This document shows, one piece after another, positions 25,685 through 35,128 of a stretch of 64,000 nt of DNA (positions are counted from its first letter, which is position 1; every line of letters starts with the position of its first letter). The notes under the pieces are model-generated. The model saw nothing but the letters and a program-made list of their open reading frames with translations. It was not told the origin of the DNA and did not search any database. The stretch comes from PRS1 sp965250265 (lineage in GTDB: Bacteria; Bacteroidota; Bacteroidia; Flavobacteriales; Flavobacteriaceae), in assembly GCA_965250265.1 (NCBI GenBank), contig CBDFNO010000015.1, forward strand, positions 682,001 through 746,000, read 5' to 3'. Position numbers and translations under genes: made by a program.

Positions 25685-26068
25685 TTAGCCTTTTTGAAGA
25701 AATTTGTTTAAGCTTAAAATCTCAAATGCTAAAAACAGAAAATATGGTATAAAGAAATTGATAACTTCTAATTGTGAATGGTCAGATTTTCCAAAGAATA
25801 AGGGTAATAAAAACACAATTGCTAATATCATTTTAACCATAGTTAGACCTAAAAAAAGCTGAAGTATTTTATCGGGTTTATCCTTAGATTTATATTTTAA
25901 AATAATGAATACTATTAAAACCAAAATTGCATTAAATAAGTAGATGCTCCAAACTGGCAAATAGAGTTGTCCTTCAAAAAATTGAAAAATAATATATGTG
26001 TGAATTAAAAAAAGTAAGATTGTAAAGCCTAAAAGCCAAAGTATAAAACTACTTATTTCTTTGTTCAT
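25685..26068 (-). CDS. small membrane protein in the AtpI position (DUF6168-like)
   Basis: A 127-residue protein with four predicted transmembrane helices (about 7-28, 38-58, 70-92, 102-122). It sits between atpZ and atpB, where other bacteria have atpI, a factor that helps assemble the c ring. I place it with the DUF6168 family by position and topology. It overlaps the upstream atpZ-like gene by 20 nt. A role in ATP synthase assembly is likely but inferred. Confidence 0.68.
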   Translation of the reverse strand: MNKEISSFILWLLGFTILLFLIHTYIIFQFFEGQLYLPVWSIYLFNAILVLIVFIILKYKSKDKPDKILQLFLGLTMVKMILAIVFLLPLFFGKSDHSQLEVINFFIPYFLFLAFEILSLNKFLQKG

Positions 26069-26315
26069 TTGAATTGTCTTTTTTAGAAAATTTAGTAACC
26101 TTATTAATTACAAAATACAACGCCATTCCAATTGAAGTTAGTGAACATATAAGTGTGAATAGATTGTATTTGTTTGGATTATATTCGTCTAATTTGATGC
26201 CGGCATAAACTCCAAGGCCAATAATGGCAATCATTTGAAATCCTATACCAGAAAATCTTGCGTAATTATTAAGCTGTTCTTTCGGCTTCTTTTCCCGGTC
26301 TTTGTTGTTGCTCAC
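26049..26315 (-). CDS. AtpZ/AtpI-family protein
   Basis: An 88-residue protein with two transmembrane helices (about 24-44 and 52-75) separated by GIKLDEYNPNKYNLF, the layout of the AtpZ/AtpI family found at the head of ATP synthase operons. The family is linked to Mg2+ handling and assembly of F0. The start at 26315 lies inside the bactofilin gene (47-nt overlap in another frame). The next Met is at residue 28, inside the first helix, so the upstream start is needed. Confidence 0.8.
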   Translation of the reverse strand: MSNNKDREKKPKEQLNNYARFSGIGFQMIAIIGLGVYAGIKLDEYNPNKYNLFTLICSLTSIGMALYFVINKVTKFSKKDNSNEQRNK

Positions 26316-26697
26316 CTTTATTGAGTTCTTTTATTGCGCCTTTCATACTACAAACAGCGTTAAATGTAGCTCCAGGTTCTACTGCAAGTTTCCCAACTTC
26401 TACTTCTCCTTCAATATGTGCTGAAGATTTAAGGGATAAAGTTCCTGATAGTTTTAACTTCCCTGAGAATTTCCCTTCAAAATCTGCATTTGCACCTTCA
26501 AAAGTACCGTTTATTATTCCTGATTTTCCTACTACTACCTTTCCGGGAGTTTTTAAAGTTCCTTGTATCGTTCCATCAATTCTAAAAGCTCCTTTACTAG
26601 TAATGTCACCAACTAATGTTGTTCCTTGAGCTATGATGTTTTGTTGAGAAGTGTTGTCTGTTGTCATTTTTCCTTTTTTATTGTTGTCTGAAAACAT
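26269..26697 (-). CDS. bactofilin
   Basis: A 142-residue polymer-forming cytoskeletal protein. The bactofilin core (about 25-125) is a right-handed beta-helix with repeated short strands such as GAFRIDGTIQGTLKTPGKVV. Flexible, charged tails flank it, as in the family. Bactofilins form nucleotide-free filaments that scaffold cell-shape and wall enzymes. It lies between sprE and the ATP synthase genes. Its last 15 codons overlap the start of the atpZ-like gene. Confidence 0.92.
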   Translation of the reverse strand: MFSDNNKKGKMTTDNTSQQNIIAQGTTLVGDITSKGAFRIDGTIQGTLKTPGKVVVGKSGIINGTFEGANADFEGKFSGKLKLSGTLSLKSSAHIEGEVEVGKLAVEPGATFNAVCSMKGAIKELNKGEQQQRPGKEAERTA

Positions 26698-26716
26698 GGT
26701 TGCTATTAATTAGTTA

Positions 26717-29251
26717 TTATAGAGACTTTAAATATTCGTCTAAATTTTTATGAATTTGTATCGTTTGATAATTTATAGAAGAAATTGCAAAATGCTCTTT
26801 ATCTATTGGATGTTTGTAATCTTTAAATACTTCAGCCAATCCTAAGGCTCCATTAATACTTTTAAACCCATGAACTACTACAAAAGTTATGTTTTGATTA
26901 TAAACGTCTTTAGACGTGCTCAAATTAAAATATTTTACTTTGCCTACAGCCTCATTTAGGTTTTTAACAAAGGCATCTATCTCTTCTTGAGTCGCATCAC
27001 TAAATTGATAAATAGCTTTAAAATTTTTGCCTTCTAAATCATCCATAAATTCCTTTTTTGCCAATAACGGAATTACCGTTTGCATCATGTCTTCTGCTTT
27101 TTTCCCTTCTGGACTATTGGGATAGTTTAAAGCAATAAAATTTATGGATTCTTTATAATTCTCATATCCATAAAGCCTAGCTTTTGAAACAGCTTTTAAA
27201 AATTCAAATTTGGGTACAATTGCTTCTCCATCAAAATTTGTAATATAGGTGTCGCTTTGTGAAATAACTTCTAGATATTCTTGATTTTCAAACTGTTTAT
27301 ACAAGTTTGTATAAATGTTTTCTGGACTGTTCTCATCTTTTCCTAAAACTGTTTCTGGGTTTAATAGTATCGTAGCGTATCTTGAATCTGGATGATTTGA
27401 AATAATATCGGTTTTGGCAATTTCGGCTTCCCCTTGTAAATTTAAAAGTTTGTATATTTTGTATAAATTATATTTTGAAGGTAAGATCAAGCGCTCTTCC
27501 GGATTGCTTTTTAATAAAACTTGTAGTTTATCTTTCGCTAAATTGTATTCTTTAAACTTGTCTTTATATATTAATCCTAACTGATAGTAAGCAAAATTTC
27601 TGTCTTTAGTTAAACTGTCTATTTCTCTTTCTTCAGTAGGAATTCTTGTTATATAAAATTGAGGGTCAAATAATTCTTCTTCAGTAGCATTGGCTAATTC
27701 TTCATCTATTATTGCTGCTCCTAAATTTGAAGCTCTTTTGCTAGACCATCTCCAATTATCTTCCAATTGTCGTTCTCCCCAAGTTTTAATAAATTCATTC
27801 TTGCCAAAAGCCACAGTTATAGGATTGTAAAAATAGAACGATTCTGCGCTTTCTTTTTGTCCAATAGACAGATTAGAACGATTGCTGTCATTGGTTATTA
27901 ATCCGCTTGAACGCTTAGCAATTTCTTCTTTTTCTTTTTGCTCTTCAGCTTTTTGCTTTAAATCATTCGTGTATTTTGTAAATAATGCCAACCTATCTTC
28001 TTCTGGCATATTTACAAGCATTAAAATACTGTCGTTTCTTTGTGCAACATCTTCATAATAAATAACATCATCAAGATTTTCTCTCTTTCTTCTAATAGTT
28101 CTAAATATCTTGCTATTCTGTTTCAGATTAAACATCGTACTATCGTAATAAGCACCTGCATTTTTATATTCCGAATTATCAAAACTCATATTTCCTAAAG
28201 TTTGATAACTTAATGCGTTAAGAAATTTATCTTGAGAGTCTGCTCGTAAAGATTTATTATAATATGTTATAGCTAATGAATCTGAATTATTTTCTTTATG
28301 ATATTCGGCAATTTGATAATAAATTTTATCAAGATAAGGTCTGTTTTCTCTGTCTTCTTCTAAATCGGTTAATAGTTCTAAAAATTCAAGTTTGTTCCCA
28401 CTTTCGAAATTGAAGTTTTTAGCCTTTTCAATATGAGCGCTAATTAAATAAATTCTTGGTATAGCTCTGTTAAGTTCTATAACTTTATCAAAAGCTATAT
28501 TAGCACTATCCTTATTCCCTAATTGATTATAAAGTTGTCCTTGAATAAAACGATAACGTCCTTTTTCGTCTTTGTTTTTAGTTTCAGTAGACGCTATTTC
28601 TAATTGAGTAACAGCACTATCAAGATACTTTTTATTAATGTATGCTTGAGCAAGCATTGAGGTTGCGTCAGCCAAATCCTGGTTCTTGAGATCAACTTGA
28701 TATAATAAACGTTTTAAATTTGAAATCGCTAACTCGTCATTTTCTAAACGAATGTTAGACTTCTCTCTCCATATTTTCGCTTGATTTATCTTATCACTTG
28801 CAGGATATTTAAAAAGAATAAAATTAAAAGCCTCTAAAGATGGTACAAATCGCTGATCGAAATACCTTGCTTTTCCTAAGAGCAAATAAGCTTCATCAAT
28901 CTGAGGATTTTTTTCTCTGCCATCAATATTCATTGAATGCTTTTGAATTGCCTTTACTGCTTTTTCTTCAGCTTTTTCAAAATTTTCGTTTTTGGTTTGA
29001 CCAGGTAATAAAACCTCATCCGATATTTGCATGCGCTCTATTGCTAAAACCTCCCAATAGTTGTCTACATAACCGTCTGCCAGATTTTCTTTACCTTGTT
29101 CTAAAGCAATATGGCCGTTATAAAGTGTGTTAAATTCTGTAGTTACGGCATGGAAATTTTTACTTATAAAATTGTCTTTTTTACGAGAGCAGCCTACAAT
29201 AAAAATTGCAGAAAGAAGCAGAATTGTTATAGCCTTAAAAGATGTTTTCAA
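26717..29251 (-). CDS. sprE: type IX secretion/gliding lipoprotein SprE (PorW)
   Basis: An 844-residue lipoprotein (lipobox FIVGC, Cys21) made mainly of TPR-like helical repeats, including a long Glu/Lys-rich stretch near 410-450. The N-terminus (FISKNFHAVTTEFNTLYNG) and length match the SprE/PorW family, a periplasmic outer-membrane-anchored part of the type IX secretion system needed for gliding in Flavobacterium. The window has one type IX cargo, the broken protease at 17.4-19.7 kb. It lies immediately upstream of the bactofilin gene (20 bp), so the two are probably cotranscribed. Confidence 0.88.
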   Translation of the reverse strand: MKTSFKAITILLLSAIFIVGCSRKKDNFISKNFHAVTTEFNTLYNGHIALEQGKENLADGYVDNYWEVLAIERMQISDEVLLPGQTKNENFEKAEEKAVKAIQKHSMNIDGREKNPQIDEAYLLLGKARYFDQRFVPSLEAFNFILFKYPASDKINQAKIWREKSNIRLENDELAISNLKRLLYQVDLKNQDLADATSMLAQAYINKKYLDSAVTQLEIASTETKNKDEKGRYRFIQGQLYNQLGNKDSANIAFDKVIELNRAIPRIYLISAHIEKAKNFNFESGNKLEFLELLTDLEEDRENRPYLDKIYYQIAEYHKENNSDSLAITYYNKSLRADSQDKFLNALSYQTLGNMSFDNSEYKNAGAYYDSTMFNLKQNSKIFRTIRRKRENLDDVIYYEDVAQRNDSILMLVNMPEEDRLALFTKYTNDLKQKAEEQKEKEEIAKRSSGLITNDSNRSNLSIGQKESAESFYFYNPITVAFGKNEFIKTWGERQLEDNWRWSSKRASNLGAAIIDEELANATEEELFDPQFYITRIPTEEREIDSLTKDRNFAYYQLGLIYKDKFKEYNLAKDKLQVLLKSNPEERLILPSKYNLYKIYKLLNLQGEAEIAKTDIISNHPDSRYATILLNPETVLGKDENSPENIYTNLYKQFENQEYLEVISQSDTYITNFDGEAIVPKFEFLKAVSKARLYGYENYKESINFIALNYPNSPEGKKAEDMMQTVIPLLAKKEFMDDLEGKNFKAIYQFSDATQEEIDAFVKNLNEAVGKVKYFNLSTSKDVYNQNITFVVVHGFKSINGALGLAEVFKDYKHPIDKEHFAISSINYQTIQIHKNLDEYLKSL

Positions 29252-29356
29252 CGTTGGTTTAATTTAGTAAATGAATAACTAAAATCACTACATAAAAGTA
29301 TGTAGAAACGTAAAAATAACCATCTTTTTTAATTTAACTACAAATTTGACCGACTT

Positions 29357-30064
29357 TTAGCTTCTCACAGATCCTGTAAAGTAATCTTCAAGTTCTTTTA
29401 ACGTCGCGTCACTTGTAGCTAAATCTTTAATTATGTCGCCTTTTTCTAATACAACAATGCGTTCACAAACTTCGGTTACATGCATTAAATCATGGCTCGA
29501 AATTAATACAGTAATATCTCTGTTTTTTGTGAGTTCTCTTATAATTTGTTTTAATCTAATTTGTGTAGTTGGATCTAAATTAGCAAAAGGCTCATCAAGA
29601 ATTATTACTTCAGGATTGCCTATAAGGGCGGATACAATACCTGTCTTTTTCTGGTTTCCTTTACTTAAATCTCTTATGTATTTTTTTTTACCAATAATTT
29701 CATCATTGAAAATTTCTTCAAATTGCAGTAAAAAAGCATCAATATCAGCTTTATTTTGCCCTCTTAAATCTCCAATAAAATAGAAGTATTCTTCTGGTGT
29801 TAAATAGCCAATTAAAAAACTTTCATCAATAAATGATCCTGTAAATGTTTTCCAATCTTCGCTTAAATTAACTTGAATATTGTTTGTTGTAATCTTTCCT
29901 GTTGTAGGTTTAATTAAATCTAATAGCAAATTAAAAAACGTGGTTTTTCCAGCGCCATTATTACCAACCAATCCAAAACTTTGGCCTTTTGGAATTTCCA
30001 AATTTTCTATATTTAAAACGGTTATTCCGTCGTATTTTTTAGTAATCTCTAAAGTTTGTATCAT
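29357..30064 (-). CDS. ABC transporter ATP-binding protein
   Basis: A 235-residue ATPase subunit. Walker A is GNNGAGKT at 34-41, the signature is LSKGNQKK near 135, Walker B is VIILDEPFANLDP near 155, and the H-loop ISSHD is near 190. It lies 21 bp after the DUF5687 membrane gene on the same strand, so they form one exporter. The substrate is not readable. Export of a lipid or peptide is possible. Confidence 0.92.
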   Translation of the reverse strand: MIQTLEITKKYDGITVLNIENLEIPKGQSFGLVGNNGAGKTTFFNLLLDLIKPTTGKITTNNIQVNLSEDWKTFTGSFIDESFLIGYLTPEEYFYFIGDLRGQNKADIDAFLLQFEEIFNDEIIGKKKYIRDLSKGNQKKTGIVSALIGNPEVIILDEPFANLDPTTQIRLKQIIRELTKNRDITVLISSHDLMHVTEVCERIVVLEKGDIIKDLATSDATLKELEDYFTGSVRS

Positions 30065-30085
30065 ATTTATAAATTCTTATTGGCA

Positions 30086-31564
30086 CTAGCTGTTTTGACT
30101 AAATGCTTCAATCATTTTGTATTTTACTGCTAAATATTTATTTGTAATTGTTTTCATTATTTTTTGGTGAAATACAATTCCAATAAGTCCCATAATTATA
30201 AGAACTGCTATTGCTACTTCAAAATTTAAAAAGTAGTTGAAAGCCGCAAAAATCAACATAGGAATTATCATTAAAGGGATTCCGATAAGCCATTGAACTG
30301 CGCCCATTCCTTGTAAATTGAACGCCGCCCTTTCATCTAAATTTATCTTTTTTCTATTGAATGATCCTCCATACATTATTATGTGAGAATTGACGCCTAC
30401 ATTATAAATTGCCGCCGCTAAATGTGCTAATAAAACTTTCCAGCCAAAATAAATATACGGAATACCTAACACAAATAAAACAACTACACTTATAGTCATT
30501 AGTGCAAATTTTGACTTTAAATATCGTTCATATTTAAAATTTTGACTCATCAATAGTTTGTAATAGCTGCTATCCCAGGCTGGAATAAATTGTCCAAAAT
30601 TGATTAAAAATACACCTGTTGAAAAAATCCCAATAAAAGCATACATAAACACCATATCTTTATAGGTTGGTTGCGGATAAAAAAATAAACCATAAAGCAA
30701 TCCCAATATCATAATAGGAAGTGTGGCTTTAGCTCTTTTATTGCGTAAAATTAGTTTTAAATCCAATTGCATAAATGGCGCAATATCTCCAAACCGTTTA
30801 GTCCAAGCCATGTCTAACGATTTAGCTTCTTTAACTTTTGTTTGTAGTGAAGTATCAATGTAGAGTTTACTTATTAGAATTTTATAGTTGCAGAAGTATA
30901 ATACTGCTAATATCAGCATTGGAATCAGTAATAATATTGGGTTATTAGCAATACTAAGAACACCGTTAGAAATTAAATCTGAAAAAGAAATAATATTGAA
31001 ATAATTGAGTGCAAATAATATTCCTAAAATTGCTATTAAAGGTAAAAATGACAATGAGGTTTTAGCAGTTAAACTTTCAATAATAAAATTTAAAAAATTA
31101 GTGATTAATGTAATTACTATCAACGCTAAAATCCAAAATAGGATTGTCGTTGTTTGGTATTCTTTAGTTAATAATATTGCGCCAAAAGGAATAATAGCAA
31201 ACAGTGGTAAAAAATTAAAAAATGATATTGCAGATTTCCCTAATACATAGTTTACTATTTTATTTCTTTTAATTGGTAAAGTCAACAAGGGTTTTACAGA
31301 CATTACAGGTAATTTCTGGAGAAAAAAGCGGATCATTAAATCGCCTAAAATCCAATAAAACATGACTCCGTTAACCAATAAAAAAGGATCCTGATCTGGA
31401 TATATTTTCTTTAATATTGGGTAAATGGATATTCCCAAGCCTAGAAATGTCACAATAAAGTAAAGTGCAAAAAAACCTATTACTATTTTTAATCCAATAC
31501 TTCTTTGCCAATATGGAGAGCGAAAAAATTGTCTCCATTCAAGGCTTAAAAAACGTCTTATCAT
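30086..31564 (-). CDS. DUF5687-type ABC transporter permease
   Basis: A 492-residue integral membrane protein with about 12 predicted helices, with a basic cytoplasmic N-terminus (MIRRFLSLEWRQFFRSPYW). This opening is typical of permeases that partner a single ATPase. Family membership (DUF5687) is from overall pattern and pairing with the ATPase gene. The substrate is unknown. A -7 box TAGATTTG (31626-31619, minus strand) lies upstream. Confidence 0.8.
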   Translation of the reverse strand: MIRRFLSLEWRQFFRSPYWQRSIGLKIVIGFFALYFIVTFLGLGISIYPILKKIYPDQDPFLLVNGVMFYWILGDLMIRFFLQKLPVMSVKPLLTLPIKRNKIVNYVLGKSAISFFNFLPLFAIIPFGAILLTKEYQTTTILFWILALIVITLITNFLNFIIESLTAKTSLSFLPLIAILGILFALNYFNIISFSDLISNGVLSIANNPILLLIPMLILAVLYFCNYKILISKLYIDTSLQTKVKEAKSLDMAWTKRFGDIAPFMQLDLKLILRNKRAKATLPIMILGLLYGLFFYPQPTYKDMVFMYAFIGIFSTGVFLINFGQFIPAWDSSYYKLLMSQNFKYERYLKSKFALMTISVVVLFVLGIPYIYFGWKVLLAHLAAAIYNVGVNSHIIMYGGSFNRKKINLDERAAFNLQGMGAVQWLIGIPLMIIPMLIFAAFNYFLNFEVAIAVLIIMGLIGIVFHQKIMKTITNKYLAVKYKMIEAFSQNS

Positions 31565-31671
31565 AGTTACGGTTAATGTTTAATTCATTAGTGTCTTTTT
31601 TAATGAATTTGTTACACACAAATCTAAGGTTTCCAAACCTACTTCACTATTTTTGTTAAAATTTAATTTAT

Positions 31672-32727
31672 ATGTCGCAATTTCATAAACTTACCATAAA
31701 AGATATTCATAAAGAAACAGATAAAGCTGTAACTATTAGTTTTAATGTTCCACTAGATTTAAAAGAAACTTTTGCTTTTAGAGCTGGGCAATATATTACA
31801 TTAAAAACCACAGTTAATGGAAACGAAGTGAGACGTGATTACTCCTTATATTCTTCACCTAAAAGTGGGGAACTTAAAGTGGCTGTAAAAGAAGTAAAAA
31901 ATGGTACGTTTTCAGCTTATGCAAATAATCAACTGCAGATCAATGACGTATTAGAGGTTGCCTCACCAAAAGGGCATTTTATTTTTGAACCCATTGACAC
32001 TGGCTCAAGAACCATTGTTGCTTTCGCTGCTGGCAGCGGAATAACGCCAATTTTAAGTATTATAAAAAGTGTTTTAGAAGACGAGCTTAATAGTAAAATT
32101 GTTCTGGTTTATGGTAACAAAACTACTACAGACACGATGTTCTTAAATCAACTTTTAGAACTTCAGCATCAATATAGTGAGCGTTTTTCTATTCGATTTG
32201 TATTTAGCCAGGCAAAAGAAGATAACGCCATTTTTGGACGAATTGAAAAAAGCACGGTTAATCTAATTGTGAAAAATGAATACAAGCATGTTGTTATCGA
32301 TGCCTTTTATCTTTGTGGTCCGGAAGGGATGATTCATACTGTGAAAGATGTTTTAACTGAGCACAATATTGATGAAAATACTATTTTTTACGAACTTTTT
32401 AAAGCTGCAAAGCTGACTGAAATTAAAGAAGAAACTAGTGAAAAGGGTGATACAAAAATCACGATTATTGTAGATGATGAACAAACTACTTTTGAAATGT
32501 CTCGAAAACAATCTATTCTTGAGGCTGCTTTAGACGAAGATATAGACGCGCCTTACTCGTGTCAAGGAGGGATTTGCAGTAGTTGTCTTGCGCGATTAAC
32601 CGAAGGTGAAGCCAAAATGAGACAAAATAATATTCTAACCGATAGTGAGCTAGCTGAAGGTTTGATTTTAACCTGTCAAGCACATCCTACGACACCAACT
32701 GTAGTCGTTGATTATGATGACGTTTAA
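31672..32727 (+). CDS. FAD/2Fe-2S oxidoreductase (PaaE/ferredoxin reductase type)
   Basis: A 351-residue electron-transfer protein in three parts. The FAD domain has RRDYS at 54-58. The NAD(P) domain has AAGSGITPILS near 120. The C-terminal plant-type ferredoxin domain has 2Fe-2S ligands Cys297, Cys302, Cys305 and Cys335. It resembles the reductase of phenylacetyl-CoA epoxidase (PaaE), but no other paa gene is nearby, so the partner oxygenase is unknown. Its stop overlaps that of the convergent GT9 gene. Confidence 0.88.
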   Translation: MSQFHKLTIKDIHKETDKAVTISFNVPLDLKETFAFRAGQYITLKTTVNGNEVRRDYSLYSSPKSGELKVAVKEVKNGTFSAYANNQLQINDVLEVASPKGHFIFEPIDTGSRTIVAFAAGSGITPILSIIKSVLEDELNSKIVLVYGNKTTTDTMFLNQLLELQHQYSERFSIRFVFSQAKEDNAIFGRIEKSTVNLIVKNEYKHVVIDAFYLCGPEGMIHTVKDVLTEHNIDENTIFYELFKAAKLTEIKEETSEKGDTKITIIVDDEQTTFEMSRKQSILEAALDEDIDAPYSCQGGICSSCLARLTEGEAKMRQNNILTDSELAEGLILTCQAHPTTPTVVVDYDDV

Positions 32728-33743
32728 ATAATATATTCAATCTTCTCAACAATTGTCTTTGGAGAAATACTTCTTGATGCCTCCTTGTAATCTTTTGGAT
32801 ATTTATTCCCGTAAATTGAAGTAGGGATTTTTGGATATTTGTTTCTATCAGACAATAAAGAGAAATCTTCTGGTTGATTGAACGGAACAAATCCAGCAAA
32901 TGGATGTGTTACTCCCCAAATGGTAATTACTTTTTTGCCCAACATTGCTGCTAAATGAGCATTCCCGGAATCCATAGACAACATCACATCTAAATTTGAA
33001 ATTACATCTAGCTCTTCATCAAGTGATAATTTCCCTGCTAAATTGATTGTGTTCTCAAAGTCATTCTCAAGATTGTTTAATATATCAATCTCTTGTTGTC
33101 CACCACCAAATAAAAATAGTTTATAGGTTTTAGAAAGCGCAGCAATAACTTCTTTCATTAAGTCTAAAGGATACATTTTGCTCTCGTGTGCGGCAAAAGG
33201 AGCAATCCCAATCCATTTTAGTGTATCACTACCAATAATGGCTAATGTTTTATCATTCAATTTTGAACGTTCAGGAAATGATGGATTACTTAAATCCAAT
33301 TTATAGCCTAATTTCTCAAAAACATCTGCATAACGTTGCTGTGTGTGTTTGAGCTGATGAAATTTATCTCCAGAAACCAGTTCTTTTTTTTCTGCTCTGC
33401 CTTTATCTATTTGAATACACTTAATCCCAAATAAAAAGAATTTTAAGATTTTACTGCGTAATACGTTATGTAAATCTGCAATAGCATCAATATTTAATTT
33501 TTTAAGCTCTTTTGAAAGTCTATAAAGTCCAAAAATACCCTTATGTTTTTGGTTAACCTCAGCAGGAAACACTGAAACATTTGGGATGCCTCTAAATAAA
33601 GGTGTAAAAAATGCTCGTGTAAGTACCGTTAATTTTACCTTTGGAAATTGCTGCGTAAATGCTCTTAAAACCGGAACTATCATCGCGACGTCTCCCATTG
33701 CTGACAGACGAATAACGAGAATATGTTTTGGTAGTTTTGGCAT
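32724..33743 (-). CDS. family 9 glycosyltransferase (heptosyltransferase-like)
   Basis: A 339-residue GT-B enzyme from the Met at 33743 (MPKLPKHILVIRLSAMGD). I prefer this to the ATG at 33770, whose first codons fall inside a dispersed hairpin repeat. The N-terminal RLSAMGDVAM and the C-terminal SMDSGNAHLAAMLGKKVITIWG (in part) are the GT9 signatures. GT9 enzymes add heptose or similar sugars to the lipopolysaccharide core. It is next to a DUF4254 gene on the same strand, as often in Flavobacteria. Confidence 0.88.
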   Translation of the reverse strand: MPKLPKHILVIRLSAMGDVAMIVPVLRAFTQQFPKVKLTVLTRAFFTPLFRGIPNVSVFPAEVNQKHKGIFGLYRLSKELKKLNIDAIADLHNVLRSKILKFFLFGIKCIQIDKGRAEKKELVSGDKFHQLKHTQQRYADVFEKLGYKLDLSNPSFPERSKLNDKTLAIIGSDTLKWIGIAPFAAHESKMYPLDLMKEVIAALSKTYKLFLFGGGQQEIDILNNLENDFENTINLAGKLSLDEELDVISNLDVMLSMDSGNAHLAAMLGKKVITIWGVTHPFAGFVPFNQPEDFSLLSDRNKYPKIPTSIYGNKYPKDYKEASRSISPKTIVEKIEYII

Positions 33744-33752
33744 ATCACATTT

Positions 33753-33783
33753 GATGAGATCCTGAAACAAGTTCAGGATGACA
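33753..33783. repeat. dispersed hairpin repeat
   Basis: ATCCTGAA (33759-33766), loop ACAAG, TTCAGGAT (33772-33779) with flanks GATGAG and GACA. I know this sequence as a frequent intergenic repeat in Bacteroidota genomes; a search would confirm it. It lies between the GT9 and DUF4254 genes. Confidence 0.6.
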
Positions 33784-33790
33784 CATTAAA

Positions 33791-34399
33791 TTATTTCTGT
33801 CCTCTTAACACAGGATTTAACTCATCGTCATTGTACATTTTCATTTGTTTATAAACCTTCATATACTTATTACCATTTGCAATGTCTAGCAACAAATCGT
33901 CTAAAGCTGTGCTTAAATCTACACGTTGCTCTAGTAAAACATCTAATTTCTTTTTACATGCATCTTTATGATTTTGAGTTGCATCTGTACGTTGTGTTTC
34001 AAGATGCATATGAAACACTTTAAGGGCTAAAATTGATAATCTATCAACAACCCAAGCAGGACTTTCAGAATTTATTTTTGCATCGTACTTAGCTTGTACA
34101 CCTTCATACTTTTGAAGAAAATAACTATCAATATATTCTACCGTATCGGTTCTATCTTGGTTTGAAGCATCAATTTTTCGCTTTAAGGTTAATGCTGCAA
34201 CAGGATCTATTTGTGGATCACGAATTATATCTTCGTAAGCCCATTGTACAGTATCAATCCAACATTTTCTATACAATAAATGTTCAATTACATCATCGTT
34301 TTTATCATACTTATTTTCAAAGGGTTGATCAACTGTATTTAGTATTTTATATGTTTTTATAACGTCTCGAAAAATAGTATTGGCTTTATCAGAAAACAT
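33791..34399 (-). CDS. DUF4254 family protein
   Basis: A 202-residue, mainly helical, soluble protein with no signal peptide. It matches the DUF4254 family by length and by the segments CWIDTVQWAYEDIIRDPQID (about 51-70) and ALKVFHMHLETQR (about 125-137). The function is unknown. Constant pairing with a GT9 gene suggests a role in lipopolysaccharide synthesis. A TATATTTG -7 box lies on the minus strand at 34426-34419, 20 nt before the ATG. Confidence 0.8.
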   Translation of the reverse strand: MFSDKANTIFRDVIKTYKILNTVDQPFENKYDKNDDVIEHLLYRKCWIDTVQWAYEDIIRDPQIDPVAALTLKRKIDASNQDRTDTVEYIDSYFLQKYEGVQAKYDAKINSESPAWVVDRLSILALKVFHMHLETQRTDATQNHKDACKKKLDVLLEQRVDLSTALDDLLLDIANGNKYMKVYKQMKMYNDDELNPVLRGQK

Positions 34400-34468
34400 A
34401 ACTTTTAGTTTTAAAATGCAAATATAAACCTATTTAGTTAACTTAGTAACCTCTTAATTAAGCACATT

Positions 34469-35128
34469 ATGCAAATTCACAATTTATCAAACCAAAATTC
34501 AATTTTAAATACTTTCATTTCAGAAATTAGAGATGTTACTATTCAAAAAGACAGCATGCGTTTTAGACGAAATATTGAACGCATTGGAGAAATTTTAGCT
34601 TTCGAAATGAGCAAAGTTCTTACTTATAGTCTTTCAACCATAGAAACACCTTTGGGCAAATGTGGTATTAATTTATTTGAAAACGATATTGTTCTTTGTT
34701 CGATTTTAAGAGCTGGAGTGCCTTTACATCAAGGACTACTTAATTATTTTGATGCCGCTGAAAATGCTTTTATTTCGGCTTACAGACATCATAAAGATGG
34801 CTCAGAAAAATTTGAAATTATTATTGAGTATTTAGCATGTCCTAGCCTCGAAAACAAAACACTTATTTTGGCCGACCCAATGCTAGCCACAGGTAAATCT
34901 ATGGTAAATACTTTTGAAGCTTTAAAGCCTTATGGAACACCCAAGGACATTCATTTGGTTAGTGTTATTGGTGCTCAAGAAGGGATAGATTATGTCGAAA
35001 CCCAATTTTCTGAAAACACAAGTTTGTGGATTGCGACAGTTGATGCAGAACTGAGCGATAAAGGTTACATTGTTCCTGGTTTAGGTGATGCTGGTGATCT
35101 GGCATTTGGAAATAAATTACAACATTAA
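34469..35128 (+). CDS. upp: uracil phosphoribosyltransferase
   Basis: A 219-residue enzyme that makes UMP from uracil and PRPP in pyrimidine salvage. The PRPP-binding loop is DPMLATGKSM at 136-145, and the uracil site GYIVPGLGDAGD is near the C-terminus, both intact. Its 3' end overlaps the DUF6427 gene on the other strand by 12 bp. The upp, DUF6427, DUF6341 and purD grouping is conserved in Flavobacteriaceae. Confidence 0.96.
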   Translation: MQIHNLSNQNSILNTFISEIRDVTIQKDSMRFRRNIERIGEILAFEMSKVLTYSLSTIETPLGKCGINLFENDIVLCSILRAGVPLHQGLLNYFDAAENAFISAYRHHKDGSEKFEIIIEYLACPSLENKTLILADPMLATGKSMVNTFEALKPYGTPKDIHLVSVIGAQEGIDYVETQFSENTSLWIATVDAELSDKGYIVPGLGDAGDLAFGNKLQH

